Below are positions 1 through 7,113 of a stretch of 16,492 nucleotides of DNA, in pieces. The notes beneath the pieces are model-generated. The model was not told the DNA's origin. It did no database searches and saw nothing but the letters and a program-made list of their open reading frames with translations. Location: the NCBI GenBank assembly GCA_045532865.1, contig JAZSGT010000011.1, positions 1-16,492 on the forward strand, given 5' to 3'. The position numbers and the translations under genes are program-made. The DNA is from RGIG4140 sp045532865 (GTDB taxonomy: Bacteria; Pseudomonadota; Alphaproteobacteria; CAAHEQ01; UBA3637). Each line of letters opens with the position of its first letter. The first letter of the stretch is position 1.

Positions 1-180
1 CTTTATGTGATGGGTTAAAAAATGATTTTAAGGTGTAAGATAGGCGATACTTCGCCGACTGACGTGTACATTGGCTGGCGTACTCGAAGGAGGCGCAAGT
101 GTCCCTAGGTTGCCCTTAAAAGCAGATTTTTAACTTACTATTAGTTGGGCTTTTTAAGCCAGCTCGTTGGGCCCCAATTT
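1..180. repeat. Array 1: palindromic module a1 with P and Q flanks
   Basis: The module itself is 14-134: it opens GTTAAAAAATG and closes GATTTTTAAC, with inner arms TTTTAAGG/CCTTAAAA and an 18-bp GTAC-bounded core at 66-83. A P-type flank lies at 1-13 (cut by the window edge). A Q-type flank at 135-180 runs into the terminase leader and holds two GTTGGGC-type motifs, ending GGGCCCC before the gene. It matches module m5 at 2203-2323 with two differences in 121 positions by eye, in the same orientation. The Q side faces the terminase gene. I see no protein gene here. Confidence 0.85.
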
Positions 181-197
181 AACTGAAAGGATTTTTC

Positions 198-1511
198 ATG
201 ATTAACGTTTCAATTCCCACAATTTTCAAACCATTGCTTTTTGAAAAAAAGCGTATCAAGCTTTTTTATGGGGGTAGAGCAGGGGGAAAAAGCTACGCTT
301 TTGCAGACTCTTTGTTGCTCAAAGGCCGAAAAGAAAAGCTTTTTATCGTTTGTTTAAGAGAAATTCAAAGTTCCATTAAAGACTCTGTCAAAAAACTTTT
401 GGAAGATCGCATTCAATTTTATGGTTTTAAGGATTACAAAATCTATGAGACAAAAATTGAAAATCAACTGACTGGAACAACTTTTGTTTTCAAAGGGCTC
501 AGAGACCAAGATCCTCAAAAAATCAAGTCGTTAGAAGGGGTTGATATTGCTTGGATTGAAGAGGCTCAATGTATCAGCAAAAAAAGTTGGGAGATTTTGG
601 AGCCAACCATTCGGAAAAAAGGCTCTGAAATTTGGATTAGCATGAACCGTGAGCTTGAAAATGACCCCATTTGGGTGGCTGTGGCAAGCAATCTAGATGA
701 AGACACCCTTGTTCAAAAGGTGAATTACATGAACAATCCTTTTTGTCCGGAAGAGATGAAAAAGTTGGCCTTAAAAACACAAAAAAACAATCCTGATGAT
801 TATGCACACATTTGGCTTGGTGAACCTATGAGCGATGCATCAACAAAGTTGATTGCACCGGCACTTGTTAAAAAAGCCATGAATCAATTGGTGTTTCAAA
901 CATCATCACCGTTGATTTTGGGCTTGGATGTGGCACGTTTTGGAGATGATAAGTCTGTCTTTTGCTTCAGACGGGGCAGGATGGTGGAACGCTTTGAAAC
1001 TTTTCAAAAAAAAGACACGGTCGCTTTGGCTGACATTGCTACACGTTTTATTGAAGATTATCACCCCACCAAGCTGTTCATGGACATTGGCGCTTCAGGT
1101 GCTGGTGTGTATGATATTTTAATCGACAGGGGATATTCCTTTGTGATAAAGGGTGTGTTTTTTGGGGCAAAAGCCATGAACCCTGACCGATATATCAACA
1201 AGCGTGCTGAAATGTGGGATCATGTGCTTACTTATCTCTCGTCAGAATTGCCCGTTTATCTGCCATCAGATGACATGTTGTTTGAAGATTTGACTTCTGT
1301 GAACAAAAAATATGACCCCATGGGTCGTTTGCAACTTGAAAGTAAGGAGGATCTAAAAAAACGCCTCGGCCGTTCACCAGACAAAGCTGACGCCTTGGCA
1401 CTTACCTTTGCAGAACCTGTCAAAGATACCGGCGCAACGGATCTGTATGGCGCCGGTCGTTCGACAGTTGAAAGTCTGTTTGAAAGGAGGGGGACACCTC
1501 TTGGCTGGTGA
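198..1511 (+). CDS. Phage terminase large subunit (Sf6/P22-like)
   Basis: Packaging motor ATPase and nuclease that loads concatemeric phage DNA into proheads through the portal. Residues 25-32 (GGRAGGKS) form the Walker A motif, and 115-122 (VDIAWIEE) the Walker B with its catalytic Glu. The stretch KIKSLEGVDIAWIEEA and the later IWLGEP motif closely resemble the Sf6/P22 gp2 and PBSX-type terminases. The C-terminal RNase H-like nuclease shows acidic residues in the expected order: D244 (GLDVARFGDD), D296 (LFMDIGASG) and D398 (DKADALAL). The length of 437 aa is normal for the family. The ATG at 198 is preceded by GAAAGGA at 185-191. No small terminase subunit lies beside it and the gene stands alone between two palindrome arrays, unlike the usual TerS-TerL-portal order. 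The stop is only a few bases before the Q flank of the next array. Confidence 0.95.
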   Translation: MINVSIPTIFKPLLFEKKRIKLFYGGRAGGKSYAFADSLLLKGRKEKLFIVCLREIQSSIKDSVKKLLEDRIQFYGFKDYKIYETKIENQLTGTTFVFKGLRDQDPQKIKSLEGVDIAWIEEAQCISKKSWEILEPTIRKKGSEIWISMNRELENDPIWVAVASNLDEDTLVQKVNYMNNPFCPEEMKKLALKTQKNNPDDYAHIWLGEPMSDASTKLIAPALVKKAMNQLVFQTSSPLILGLDVARFGDDKSVFCFRRGRMVERFETFQKKDTVALADIATRFIEDYHPTKLFMDIGASGAGVYDILIDRGYSFVIKGVFFGAKAMNPDRYINKRAEMWDHVLTYLSSELPVYLPSDDMLFEDLTSVNKKYDPMGRLQLESKEDLKKRLGRSPDKADALALTFAEPVKDTGATDLYGAGRSTVESLFERRGTPLGW

Positions 1512-1537
1512 GTCTTTTGGGGCCCCACCTCCGGTGA

Positions 1538-1659
1538 GTTAAGAGTTACAGTTTTAAGAGGTAACGAGTGGCAGAATCGCTGCTTTTATGTACGCCAGCC
1601 AATGTACACGTCAAGCATCGATTCTATCCACCTTTCCTCTCTTAAAACTGACTCTTAAC
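1538..1659. repeat. Palindromic module m1 (array 2)
   Basis: Opens GTTAAGAGTTACAG and closes CTGACTCTTAAC, with inner arms TTTTAAGAGG/CCTCTCTTAAAA. The core at 1590-1607 (GTAC to GTAC, 18 bp) is the reverse complement of the core of module a1, yet the outer arms belong to the m2 type, so this is a chimeric module. The Q flank (GGGGCCCCACCTCCGGTGA, 1519-1537) faces the terminase on the left. The P flank (1660-1680, ending GAGGTT) is on the right. Confidence 0.85.
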
Positions 1660-1704
1660 ATGTACCACATATCGAGGTTTCTGTTTGAACCCAACTGCCA
1701 GTAA

Positions 1705-1843
1705 GTTAAGAGTTACAGTTTTAAGAGGTGTCTAACGAAGCAAATTGCTAAGCTCAAGTACAATATCGCTAACGCTTTTTTTCTCCGTACTATACGCTTA
1801 ACAATTCACTTATTATACCCTCTCTTAAAACTGACTCTTAACG
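1705..1843. repeat. Palindromic module m2 (array 2)
   Basis: Outer ends are GTTAAGAGTTACAG and CTGACTCTTAAC. The core is 1758-1790, bounded by GTAC, and matches the reverse complement of the core in n3/o2 (ATATCGCTAACGC). The left flank (about 1681-1704) is a P-Q junction shared in pattern with arrays 3-5. The right flank is P (1844-1862). To its right, 1863-1928 holds further P copies in the opposite direction (AACCTCG...AAGTGATACC and AACCTCG...AAGTGATGG), which mark the P-P orientation switch of this array. Confidence 0.85.
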
Positions 1844-1928
1844 CGTACCACAAATCGAGGTTAAAAAATGAAACCTCGTTCTCAAGTGATACCTCAAAAA
1901 AAAATATAACCTCGCTCTCAAGTGATGG

Positions 1929-2056
1929 GTTAAGAGCAAGCTGTAAGGCGACAGATAAAGAGAAAATTGTCAAGCGAAGTGTACGGTATCGAAGTGCAAC
2001 GGAGGGGTACTCGAGTTTGGCAATTTACCTTTAGATGTCCCTTAGAACGTCAGCTC
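1929..2056. repeat. Palindromic module m3 (array 2)
   Basis: Opens GTTAAGAGCAAGCTGTAAGG next to a P flank. The GTAC-bounded core is at 1981-2010. It ends at GACG/GTCAGCTC, having lost its Q flank and the last bases of the terminal repeat: it runs straight into AAAAGAAACCTCG of the next P flank at 2060. The same deletion junction is found in module n2 at 6390-6394 in inverted orientation. The m3 and n2 modules thus form an inverted pair around the ankyrin locus. Module p4 at 16416 carries the same left arm. Confidence 0.8.
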
Positions 2057-2082
2057 AAAAGAAACCTCGCTCTCAGGTATAC

Positions 2083-2172
2083 GTTAAGAGCAAGGAATAA
2101 AGAGCAAGATAGGAGGCGCTTAGCGACTGTATAGTACAGGTAAGAAGCGCTTTAGCGCGAGGGTACTTGAGC
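2083..2172. repeat. Truncated palindromic module m4 (array 2)
   Basis: The left arm (GTTAAGAGCAAGGAATAAAG...TATAGTAC) and core (2134-2166, containing the hairpin GCGCTTTAGCGC) are intact. The right arm stops after GTACTTGAGC, where the next P flank begins. The left arm and core match module n1 at 6232-6367 in reverse complement, which shows what the missing right arm may have been. Confidence 0.8.
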
Positions 2173-2202
2173 TTAAAATGAAACCTCTGACCCGTGGTAC
2201 GT

Positions 2203-2323
2203 GTTAAAAAATGATTTTAAGGTGTAAGATAGGCGATACTTCGCCGACTGACGTGTACATCGGCTGGCGTACTCGAAGGAGGCGCAAGTGTCCCTAGGTT
2301 ACCCTTAAAAGCAGATTTTTAAC
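2203..2323. repeat. Palindromic module m5 (array 2)
   Basis: Nearly identical to module a1 (14-134) in the same orientation; two substitutions by eye over 121 bp. The core is 2255-2272. The P flank is at 2181-2202 and the Q flank at 2324-2340. The two copies flank the terminase gene as direct repeats about 2.19 kb apart. Confidence 0.85.
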
Positions 2324-2340
2324 GCACCGGAGGGTGGCCC

Positions 2341-2403
2341 CAAAAAGGCCGTCAGCTCTTAACGCACCGACAGTTGGGCCCTATATAACTCACAGTCGCT
2401 CGG
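2341..2403. repeat. Orphan Q-side module ends beside the ankyrin locus
   Basis: GGCCGTCAGCTCTTAAC at 2347-2363 followed by the Q flank GCACCGACAGTTGGGCCC is the end of a module whose remainder is missing. A second Q-like copy (ACTCACAGTCGCTCGGGCC) follows at 2379-2397. The same arm occurs inverted at the other side of the ankyrin locus (GTTAAGAGCTGACGGCC, 6232-6248), so the locus is bracketed by matching inverted ends. Confidence 0.75.
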
Positions 2404-2415
2404 GCCAAATATAAC

Positions 2416-5400
2416 TTACTTTAAAATATCACAAATTTGTTTGTACAATTTGTTTTGAATAAAGTTATTATCTTTAAAAACATCCAAAGCTGTTTTGTTT
2501 TCATCATTCATTGCTTTTTTATCAGCACCTAATCTGATCAGCTCTTTTAAATAATCTAAGTTAATATCAAAAATAGTCTCTTGGTGAACAGCTGCCATCA
2601 ATGGTGTAGCACCTGAGTTGTTTTTTAAATTCACATCAGCACCATTTTTAACCAACAGTCTTAAAATATTCACATCTTGCAAATAGGCTAACTGATGCAA
2701 AACGCCGTCGCCAGAATATATTGTGGTTGCTTTTAAATCAACACCTTTGTCAATCAAAAATTGAAGGAAGTTTTCTTTATCTTCAATTGAATTACTTATT
2801 AAATTTAAAATAAAATGACTTTCATCTTTTTTAAGGGTATTGATATCATAGCCATTATCAAGCAGAAAGGCGCAAACATTTTTTGATTTTTGGCAAGCTG
2901 ATGAAATGTAATTACCATTTGTATAGACGCTTTCTTCCACATCTATTGGAGGGAGAGTGATTTTTTCTTCAGCCATATATTTTAACAACTTGTCAGAGGT
3001 TATATAAATGCTTTTTTGTATATATTTAGAAGCATTTTGAGGATTTAATCTTGGTTTTTTAGAAACAATCAACTCAAAAAGGTCTATATCAGATGGATAG
3101 TCCCACACATCCAAAAGATTATTCCCTTTTGCATCCAAAACGGTTACATCAGCCCCATTTTCAATAAGAAGGGTTACAATATCTTTGGATAAAGTGTATT
3201 TTCTAAATGCAAGCATCAAAGGGGTATCGCCATCACTGTTTTTTTGATTTAAATCGGGTATAACTTTGACAAGCTCTTTTACTGCTTTTGTATCAAATTT
3301 ATCAATTGCTTCTTGCAAAAGTTCAAAATTGCTGATGTCTTTTTTAAGCCCTAATTGATAGAGCAGGGCTTTTATTTCTGCATCGTCTGTAAAAAAGTCT
3401 AACTTTACCAAATGCTTAGATTCGGTATCTCCCTTTAAGGATGGAGAAATGCGTGCGTTTATGTCTGCGCCATTTTCAACCAACAATTTAATCATTTCTT
3501 TATTTTTGTTTTGAATGGCAAAGGCCAAAATGCGCTTGTTTTTAACTGTGGCTCCCTTTGAAAGCAACAGTTTTACGATTTCTAAATTGTTTTGAATCAC
3601 CCCATATGCCAATGCTGAATAATGCATGCTGGTACAAGCTTCTGGATGGGCGCCTTTTTCAAGTAACAGTTCCACAAGTTCTTTGTTGTTGTTATATACT
3701 GCAAATGCTAGGGTAGAAATGGAGCTTGAAAGGGCATTCCTTTCCATTGTAGCGCCTCTTTTAATGAGAAGTTTGGCAATATCCGTGTGATTGTTTGAAA
3801 TGGCATATTTTAGTGCATCATTATCATTGGCACAAATGGAATGGTTGATTTTTGCCTTTTTGTTCAACAGCTTTTCAACCATTTTGTAATTGCCTTTTTG
3901 ACTTGCAATGATTAAAACAGTTTCATTTTCTTCCCCAGCACCATTTTCCAAATTGACATTGTCTTTTAGAAGCAGGTCAACAATTTCTTGATGGCCAAAA
4001 TAAACAGCCACGGTTAAGCTTGCTTCATCTTGTATCATATTGTAAAATATATCCTCAGGATTTTGCGCATCTAATTCAAAATAAAGGTTCAGTTTATCAG
4101 GGTGGGGGATGAATTTATCATAATGATAATATCTTAAGCCACAGCCAAGTACTTCGTGGACAACATAAACGCCTGTTTCTTGTTGGCGTTTTTTTTCTTC
4201 TTCCACCATTTTTTTATACTGTTGATAAAGAGGCTCAAAAACCTTTACGTCGCCAACAAAAGCTGCCAAAAGCAAAGGAGTTACTTTTTTGTTATCTTGA
4301 GCGTTGGTATCAGCATTGTTTTGAATAAGTGTTTGAATAAGTTTAACATTTTTGTTTAAAACAGCGATATGCAAAGGACTTCGCAAATTTTCAAAACGAG
4401 TGTTCACATCAGCCCCTTTTTGAATTAATTCTTGCACAGATTTGGTGTTGTTTTCTTGAACAGCTTTTAACAAAAGTTTATTCATTTGATGTTTTTTGGG
4501 GTAATAAAGACGCTCAATTTCTTGAAAAAGGGGATAATATTTTACATAAATACTGGGACTTGAATTGTATGAGTCTATTTTTTTGTTTTTATCAGCGCCT
4601 TGTTCTAACAAAATGTAAGCAATTTTTAAATCCTTGTTTTCAAGTGCAGTGATTAATTGGTTTTGAAGCGATGTCTGATTTTTTGTTGTTTGCACAAGGA
4701 GAATATCAGTTAAATGATTTTTTTTGAATTTTTCAGCATATTTAAATAAACAAAATGCAATATCCAAAGCGTTTTGATCTGTTTCGTTAGAATTTTTTAA
4801 AGCCTCTTCAAGCTTTTGGGTGATGGTTAAGTCCATGTTTTGGGTAAGGGCTAGAGCCTCTTTTTGAGAGGGGCTATTCATTATTTTAACAATCAAATCA
4901 AGGGGTTCTTTTGTTTGTTTGAATGTGTTGGCTAAAAACAAAATCATTTCTTGATTGTTGTTTTGAATAAATGAAGATAAAGCTTTTTTAAACGCATGAG
5001 ATATAAAATTTTCCAAATCATTTTTAATCAAGGCTTTTATATATTTGTTTTGAATGGGGTTTTCTCTTGTTATAAAATAAAACTCATTATTTGAAAAATT
5101 ATAAACAGCGCCTTTTTCAACAGCTTTTTCAATGAGAGGGTTGTGAGATAAGATATCAAAATTATTCAACAGTTCAAATTTCATTTTTTGGTCTTTTTCA
5201 AAATCAATCCCCTCAATCAACAAAAGAGCAAAGGTCAACTTTTCTTGTGCTGTTTCACTATCTTGCTGAGAGGTGGACATTTGAAAACTGGTGAAATTGT
5301 TATAATCATCTAGAATTTTTTTAATCCATTGATGATAAATCGGCTCATCAAAATCAGCATTATCTTGAGGAAGGGACATGCTTGAAAATAGCTTTAATGC

Positions 5401-5448
5401 CTCCAAAATAAAAGGATGATTTTCTTTTTCTGTACTTAAATAGAACAA
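2416..5448 (-). CDS. Large ankyrin-repeat protein (3' part of a frame-split locus)
   Basis: A 1010-codon frame rich in ankyrin repeats. Typical helices and loops include LLLKAVQENNTKSVQELIQK followed by GADVNTR, HIAVLNKNVKLIQTLI, TPLLLAAFVGDVKVF, AKLLIKRGATMERNA, LVELLLEKGAHPEA, MIKLLVENGADINAR, IVTLLIENGADVTV, LRLLVKNGADVNLKNN and LKELIRLGADKKA. Such repeats bind proteins; in phages and symbionts similar genes are often accessory or host-interaction factors, but the partner here is unknown. There is no ATG near the 5' end: the nearest usable starts are TTG at 5446-5448 and ATG at 5377-5379, and the frame is open back to a stop at 5539-5541. The upstream frame (5505-6149) enters this one cleanly if one A is gained in the A9 tract at 5509-5517, so the true product is probably one protein of about 1245 residues. 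The gene is on the strand opposite to the phage genes. No clear intrinsic terminator follows the stop. Confidence 0.85.
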   Translation of the reverse strand: MFYLSTEKENHPFILEALKLFSSMSLPQDNADFDEPIYHQWIKKILDDYNNFTSFQMSTSQQDSETAQEKLTFALLLIEGIDFEKDQKMKFELLNNFDILSHNPLIEKAVEKGAVYNFSNNEFYFITRENPIQNKYIKALIKNDLENFISHAFKKALSSFIQNNNQEMILFLANTFKQTKEPLDLIVKIMNSPSQKEALALTQNMDLTITQKLEEALKNSNETDQNALDIAFCLFKYAEKFKKNHLTDILLVQTTKNQTSLQNQLITALENKDLKIAYILLEQGADKNKKIDSYNSSPSIYVKYYPLFQEIERLYYPKKHQMNKLLLKAVQENNTKSVQELIQKGADVNTRFENLRSPLHIAVLNKNVKLIQTLIQNNADTNAQDNKKVTPLLLAAFVGDVKVFEPLYQQYKKMVEEEKKRQQETGVYVVHEVLGCGLRYYHYDKFIPHPDKLNLYFELDAQNPEDIFYNMIQDEASLTVAVYFGHQEIVDLLLKDNVNLENGAGEENETVLIIASQKGNYKMVEKLLNKKAKINHSICANDNDALKYAISNNHTDIAKLLIKRGATMERNALSSSISTLAFAVYNNNKELVELLLEKGAHPEACTSMHYSALAYGVIQNNLEIVKLLLSKGATVKNKRILAFAIQNKNKEMIKLLVENGADINARISPSLKGDTESKHLVKLDFFTDDAEIKALLYQLGLKKDISNFELLQEAIDKFDTKAVKELVKVIPDLNQKNSDGDTPLMLAFRKYTLSKDIVTLLIENGADVTVLDAKGNNLLDVWDYPSDIDLFELIVSKKPRLNPQNASKYIQKSIYITSDKLLKYMAEEKITLPPIDVEESVYTNGNYISSACQKSKNVCAFLLDNGYDINTLKKDESHFILNLISNSIEDKENFLQFLIDKGVDLKATTIYSGDGVLHQLAYLQDVNILRLLVKNGADVNLKNNSGATPLMAAVHQETIFDINLDYLKELIRLGADKKAMNDENKTALDVFKDNNFIQNKLYKQICDILK

Positions 5449-5504
5449 ATCAAGATAGAAGGAATAATTTTCTTCATAAATTTTTGTTTGAAACTTTGGA
5501 TTAT

Positions 5505-6149
5505 TTAGTTTTTTTTTAAGCCTTCTAAATCTTTGTTTTCAACTGAGTTTGAGATTAAATCCACAATCGTTTCTTCAGTTGGTTCATCTTCAAGGCTTGT
5601 TTTATCCTCTGAGCCATTATCAGCTTCGGTTGTTGCCTCAGTCGCCGCACCTGTGTCAGCCGTAGCACCAGCCACAGCCGTCGCACCAGCCTCAGCCGTA
5701 GTACCAGCCTTAGCCGTCGCACCTGTGTCAGTCGTCGCACCAGATTCAGCCGTCGCACCAGATTCATCTTCTGTATCGGTCAAAGCCTCAATTTTTTTCA
5801 AAATTGCGTCTCGTGACAAAAAGGGGTGTTTATCCAAGTGGTGAACCAAATTAAGCTTTTCGGAATCTACTGCGCTTAAGTGGGAAAAAATGGAGGCATC
5901 TACATGTTCCACATTCAAAATCGGTTTTGAATTTTCTAAATCTTTGTTCATTGAGATTAAAATTGCACCAAGAATATGGCAGTGTATCAATCCGGACCAA
6001 ATGGGGGATTTGCTAATCGTTTCCAAATGGGCTGAGTTTAAAAGAGGGGATTTCCCTTCTTTAATAGCGATGGAATAATCGACAACGCCGGCACCGATTA
6101 ACGCCAAAAAAACCAAGTTTTGCACGGTATAAATTAATTTTTGTTTCAT
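5505..6149 (-). CDS. N-terminal part of the ankyrin locus: membrane segment and GAT-rich repeat
   Basis: A 214-codon frame starting at ATG 6147-6149, preceded by GGGGG on the minus strand and a sigma70-like promoter. A further in-frame TTG lies at 6161 but has no better ribosome binding site. Residues about 5-23 (LIYTVQNLVFLALIGAGVV) are hydrophobic and could be a signal anchor. A second apolar stretch (SGLIHCHILGAILISM) follows near residues 50-66. About seven copies of a six-residue unit, (S/T/A)GAT(A/T)x, form a low-complexity linker. The last residues (TIVDLISNSVENKDLEGLKK) look like the opening helices of an ankyrin domain, then the frame stops at TAA 5505-5507 just after an A9 run. It is most simply the N-terminus of the downstream ankyrin protein, separated by a one-base frame break, rather than an independent gene. 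Confidence 0.7.
   Translation of the reverse strand: MKQKLIYTVQNLVFLALIGAGVVDYSIAIKEGKSPLLNSAHLETISKSPIWSGLIHCHILGAILISMNKDLENSKPILNVEHVDASIFSHLSAVDSEKLNLVHHLDKHPFLSRDAILKKIEALTDTEDESGATAESGATTDTGATAKAGTTAEAGATAVAGATADTGAATEATTEADNGSEDKTSLEDEPTEETIVDLISNSVENKDLEGLKKN
5509..5517 (-). other. A9 homopolymer at the frame break of the ankyrin locus
   Basis: Nine T on the plus strand, so the message reads GGCTT-A9-CTAAATAATCC. In frame 0 it gives EGLKKN then stop. With ten A, or a -1 ribosomal slip on the A run, it gives EGLKKKLNNPKFQTK and continues into the ankyrin frame with no stop. This may be a phase-variable tract, a programmed slip, a recent mutation or a sequencing error. Confidence 0.7.
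5640..5766 (-). repeat. 18-bp tandem repeat coding for (S/T/A)GAT(A/T)x
   Basis: About seven imperfect 18-bp units on the minus strand, visible on the plus strand as recurring GTCGCACCAG and GTAGCACCAG blocks. It encodes a flexible Ala/Gly/Thr linker between the membrane segment and the ankyrin domain. Units are multiples of three, so copy-number change would keep the frame. Confidence 0.8.
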
Positions 6150-6175
6150 TTGAACCCCCAATTTTTGTTTTTTTT

Positions 6176-6205
6176 AGTATATAAAAGTTTATAATTGGTT
6201 GTCAA
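6176..6205 (-). promoter_or_regulatory. sigma70-like promoter of the ankyrin locus
   Basis: On the minus strand, TTGACA (6200-6205) is followed by 18 bp and TATACT (6176-6181). Both boxes match consensus or nearly so. The start of transcription would fall near 6169, about 20 nt before the ATG at 6149. It sits between the gene and the Q flank of array 3, so it belongs to the gene cassette rather than to the repeats. Confidence 0.65.
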
Positions 6206-6231
6206 TGATTAAAATGCACGAATGCCTGTGA

Positions 6232-6367
6232 GTTAAGAGCTGACGGCCTAAAGTCAACCTAGGGGCGCGTATATCGACTTCAAGTACCCTCGCGCTAAAG
6301 CGCTTCTTGGCTGTACTATACAGTCGCTAAGCGCCTCCTATTTTGCTCTTTATCCCTTGCTCTTAAC
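6232..6367. repeat. Palindromic module n1 (array 3)
   Basis: Opens GTTAAGAGCTGACGGCC with the Q flank (GCCTGTGA) facing the ankyrin locus, and closes CCCTTGCTCTTAAC with a P flank at 6368-6390. The core at 6284-6316 contains GCGCTAAAGCGC. The two arms are of different types (left like the orphan end at 2347, right like m4), so the palindrome is complete only at its ends and core. Confidence 0.8.
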
Positions 6368-6393
6368 CCATACCTGAGAGCGAGGTTTCTTTT

Positions 6394-6521
6394 GAGCTGA
6401 CGCTCTAAGGGACATCTAAAGGTAAATTGCCAAACTCGAGTACCCCTCCGTTGCACTTCGATACTGTACACTTCGCTTGACAATTTCCTCTTTATCTATC
6501 GCCTTACAGCTTGCTCTTAAC
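6394..6521. repeat. Palindromic module n2 (array 3)
   Basis: Inverse copy of m3 (1929-2056), with the GTAC-bounded core at 6440-6469 and the same loss of the Q flank at its GAGCTGACG end. A P flank follows at 6522-6542. Then 6543-6603 is a P-P junction containing a decayed extra P copy (ACTCTTGCCTAAAGTGATG). That junction is shared almost base for base with array 4 at 8240-8301. Confidence 0.8.
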
Positions 6522-6603
6522 CCATACCATAGAGCGAGGTTAAATTAAAAAACTCTTGCCTAAAGTGATGTCTCGAAAATGAAACCTCTGACCCGTGGTA
6601 CAT

Positions 6604-6741
6604 GTTAAGAGTCAGTTTAAAGGGATGAAATAGTGCTATAATCGTCAAGCGTATAGTACGGAGAAAAAAGAGCGTTAGCGATATTGTACTTGAGCTTGGC
6701 GATTGTGGTGCTAGTTCTCTCTTTAAATTGTAACTCTTAAC
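6604..6741. repeat. Palindromic module n3 (array 3)
   Basis: Opens GTTAAGAGTCAGTTTAAAGG and closes CTTTAAATTGTAACTCTTAAC; inner arms AATCGTCAAGC/GCTTGGCGATT; core 6656-6689. It is identical to o2 (8302-8439) except for one base by eye over 138 bp, in the same orientation. The two copies flank the capsid gene as direct repeats. A Q-P junction follows at 6742-6786. Confidence 0.85.
6634..6642 (+). promoter_or_regulatory. Candidate extended -10 promoter inside module n3
   Basis: TGCTATAAT at 6634-6642 is a perfect extended -10 element (TGn-TATAAT). The -35 region 17 bp upstream (AGTTTA) is weak. It points from the P side to the Q side, that is, toward the capsid gene about 470 bp downstream. 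The region between it and the gene contains module n4 and an intrinsic terminator. Confidence 0.35.
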
Positions 6742-6786
6742 GCACCGGAGGTCGGGCTTAAACAGAAACCTCGATTTATGGTACGT

Positions 6787-6989
6787 GTTCAAAAGCGCTC
6801 AGGCGATAGCCTGTGAGACAGCGCAAAGCGCTGGACGAACAGTTGCGTGCCGATAAGGAACATTGTCTAAAGGGAAAGACTAGCCCCTACATCACACGGG
6901 TGCAGTGTACGGACAAAAAGGGCTTTAGCCCAAGGTACATAAACCCGTGTGATTTGGAGCTAGAATGTTCCTTTTCAGTGCTTTTGAAC
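6787..6989. repeat. Long nested palindromic module n4 (array 3)
   Basis: The longest module (203 bp) has its own terminal type: GTTCAAAAGCGCT opens and AGTGCTTTTGAAC closes. Inside are nested arms GGAACATT (6857-6864)/AATGTTCC (6964-6971) and ATCACACGGGT (6891-6901)/ACCCGTGTGAT (6943-6953). The GTAC-bounded core at 6907-6938 contains GGGCTTTAGCCC. The left arm carries two extra small hairpins, CAGGC-GATA-GCCTG and CAGCGC-AAA-GCGCTG. The Q flank (GCACAGGTGCTCGGGCC) faces the capsid gene. One end of this type recurs in chimeric module p2. The open frame across it (6813-7121) is not credible as a gene. Confidence 0.85.
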
Positions 6990-7064
6990 GCACAGGTGCT
7001 CGGGCCTTTTAATATTGAACTTTTATTTAATTTTGCCTTTTTTTATTTAAAAAGGATTTTAACC

Positions 7065-7090
7065 GCCCTCTTTTTAGGGGGCATTTTTTT
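7065..7090 (+). terminator. Intrinsic terminator upstream of the capsid gene
   Basis: GCCCTC (7065-7070), a six-base loop, GGGGGC (7077-7082), then A and seven T. It lies 24 bases before the capsid start codon and after an AT-rich leader (about 7007-7060) that itself has a CCTTTTT/AAAAAGG hairpin. It would stop or attenuate transcription entering from array 3. Either a promoter lies between it and the gene, which I do not see, or read-through is used to set capsid level, or the terminator was carried in from another context with the gene. Confidence 0.7.
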
Positions 7091-7113
7091 AACTTTAATT
7101 GAAAGGAAATTTC

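Noticed and set aside
1..2400. Classical insertion sequence or MITE derived from a transposase gene here
   Set aside because: No transposase frame or fragment is present, and I could not identify target-site duplications outside the modules. A trans-mobilised element remains possible, so only the autonomous IS reading is rejected.
1512..2415. CRISPR array
   Set aside because: The repeats are long, inverted and mosaic, with no regular short direct repeats or unique spacers of equal length, and no cas genes.
5533..5844. Plus-strand frame of 103 codons, Ala/Val/Ser-rich
   Set aside because: Mirror translation of the 18-bp tandem repeat in the minus-strand gene.
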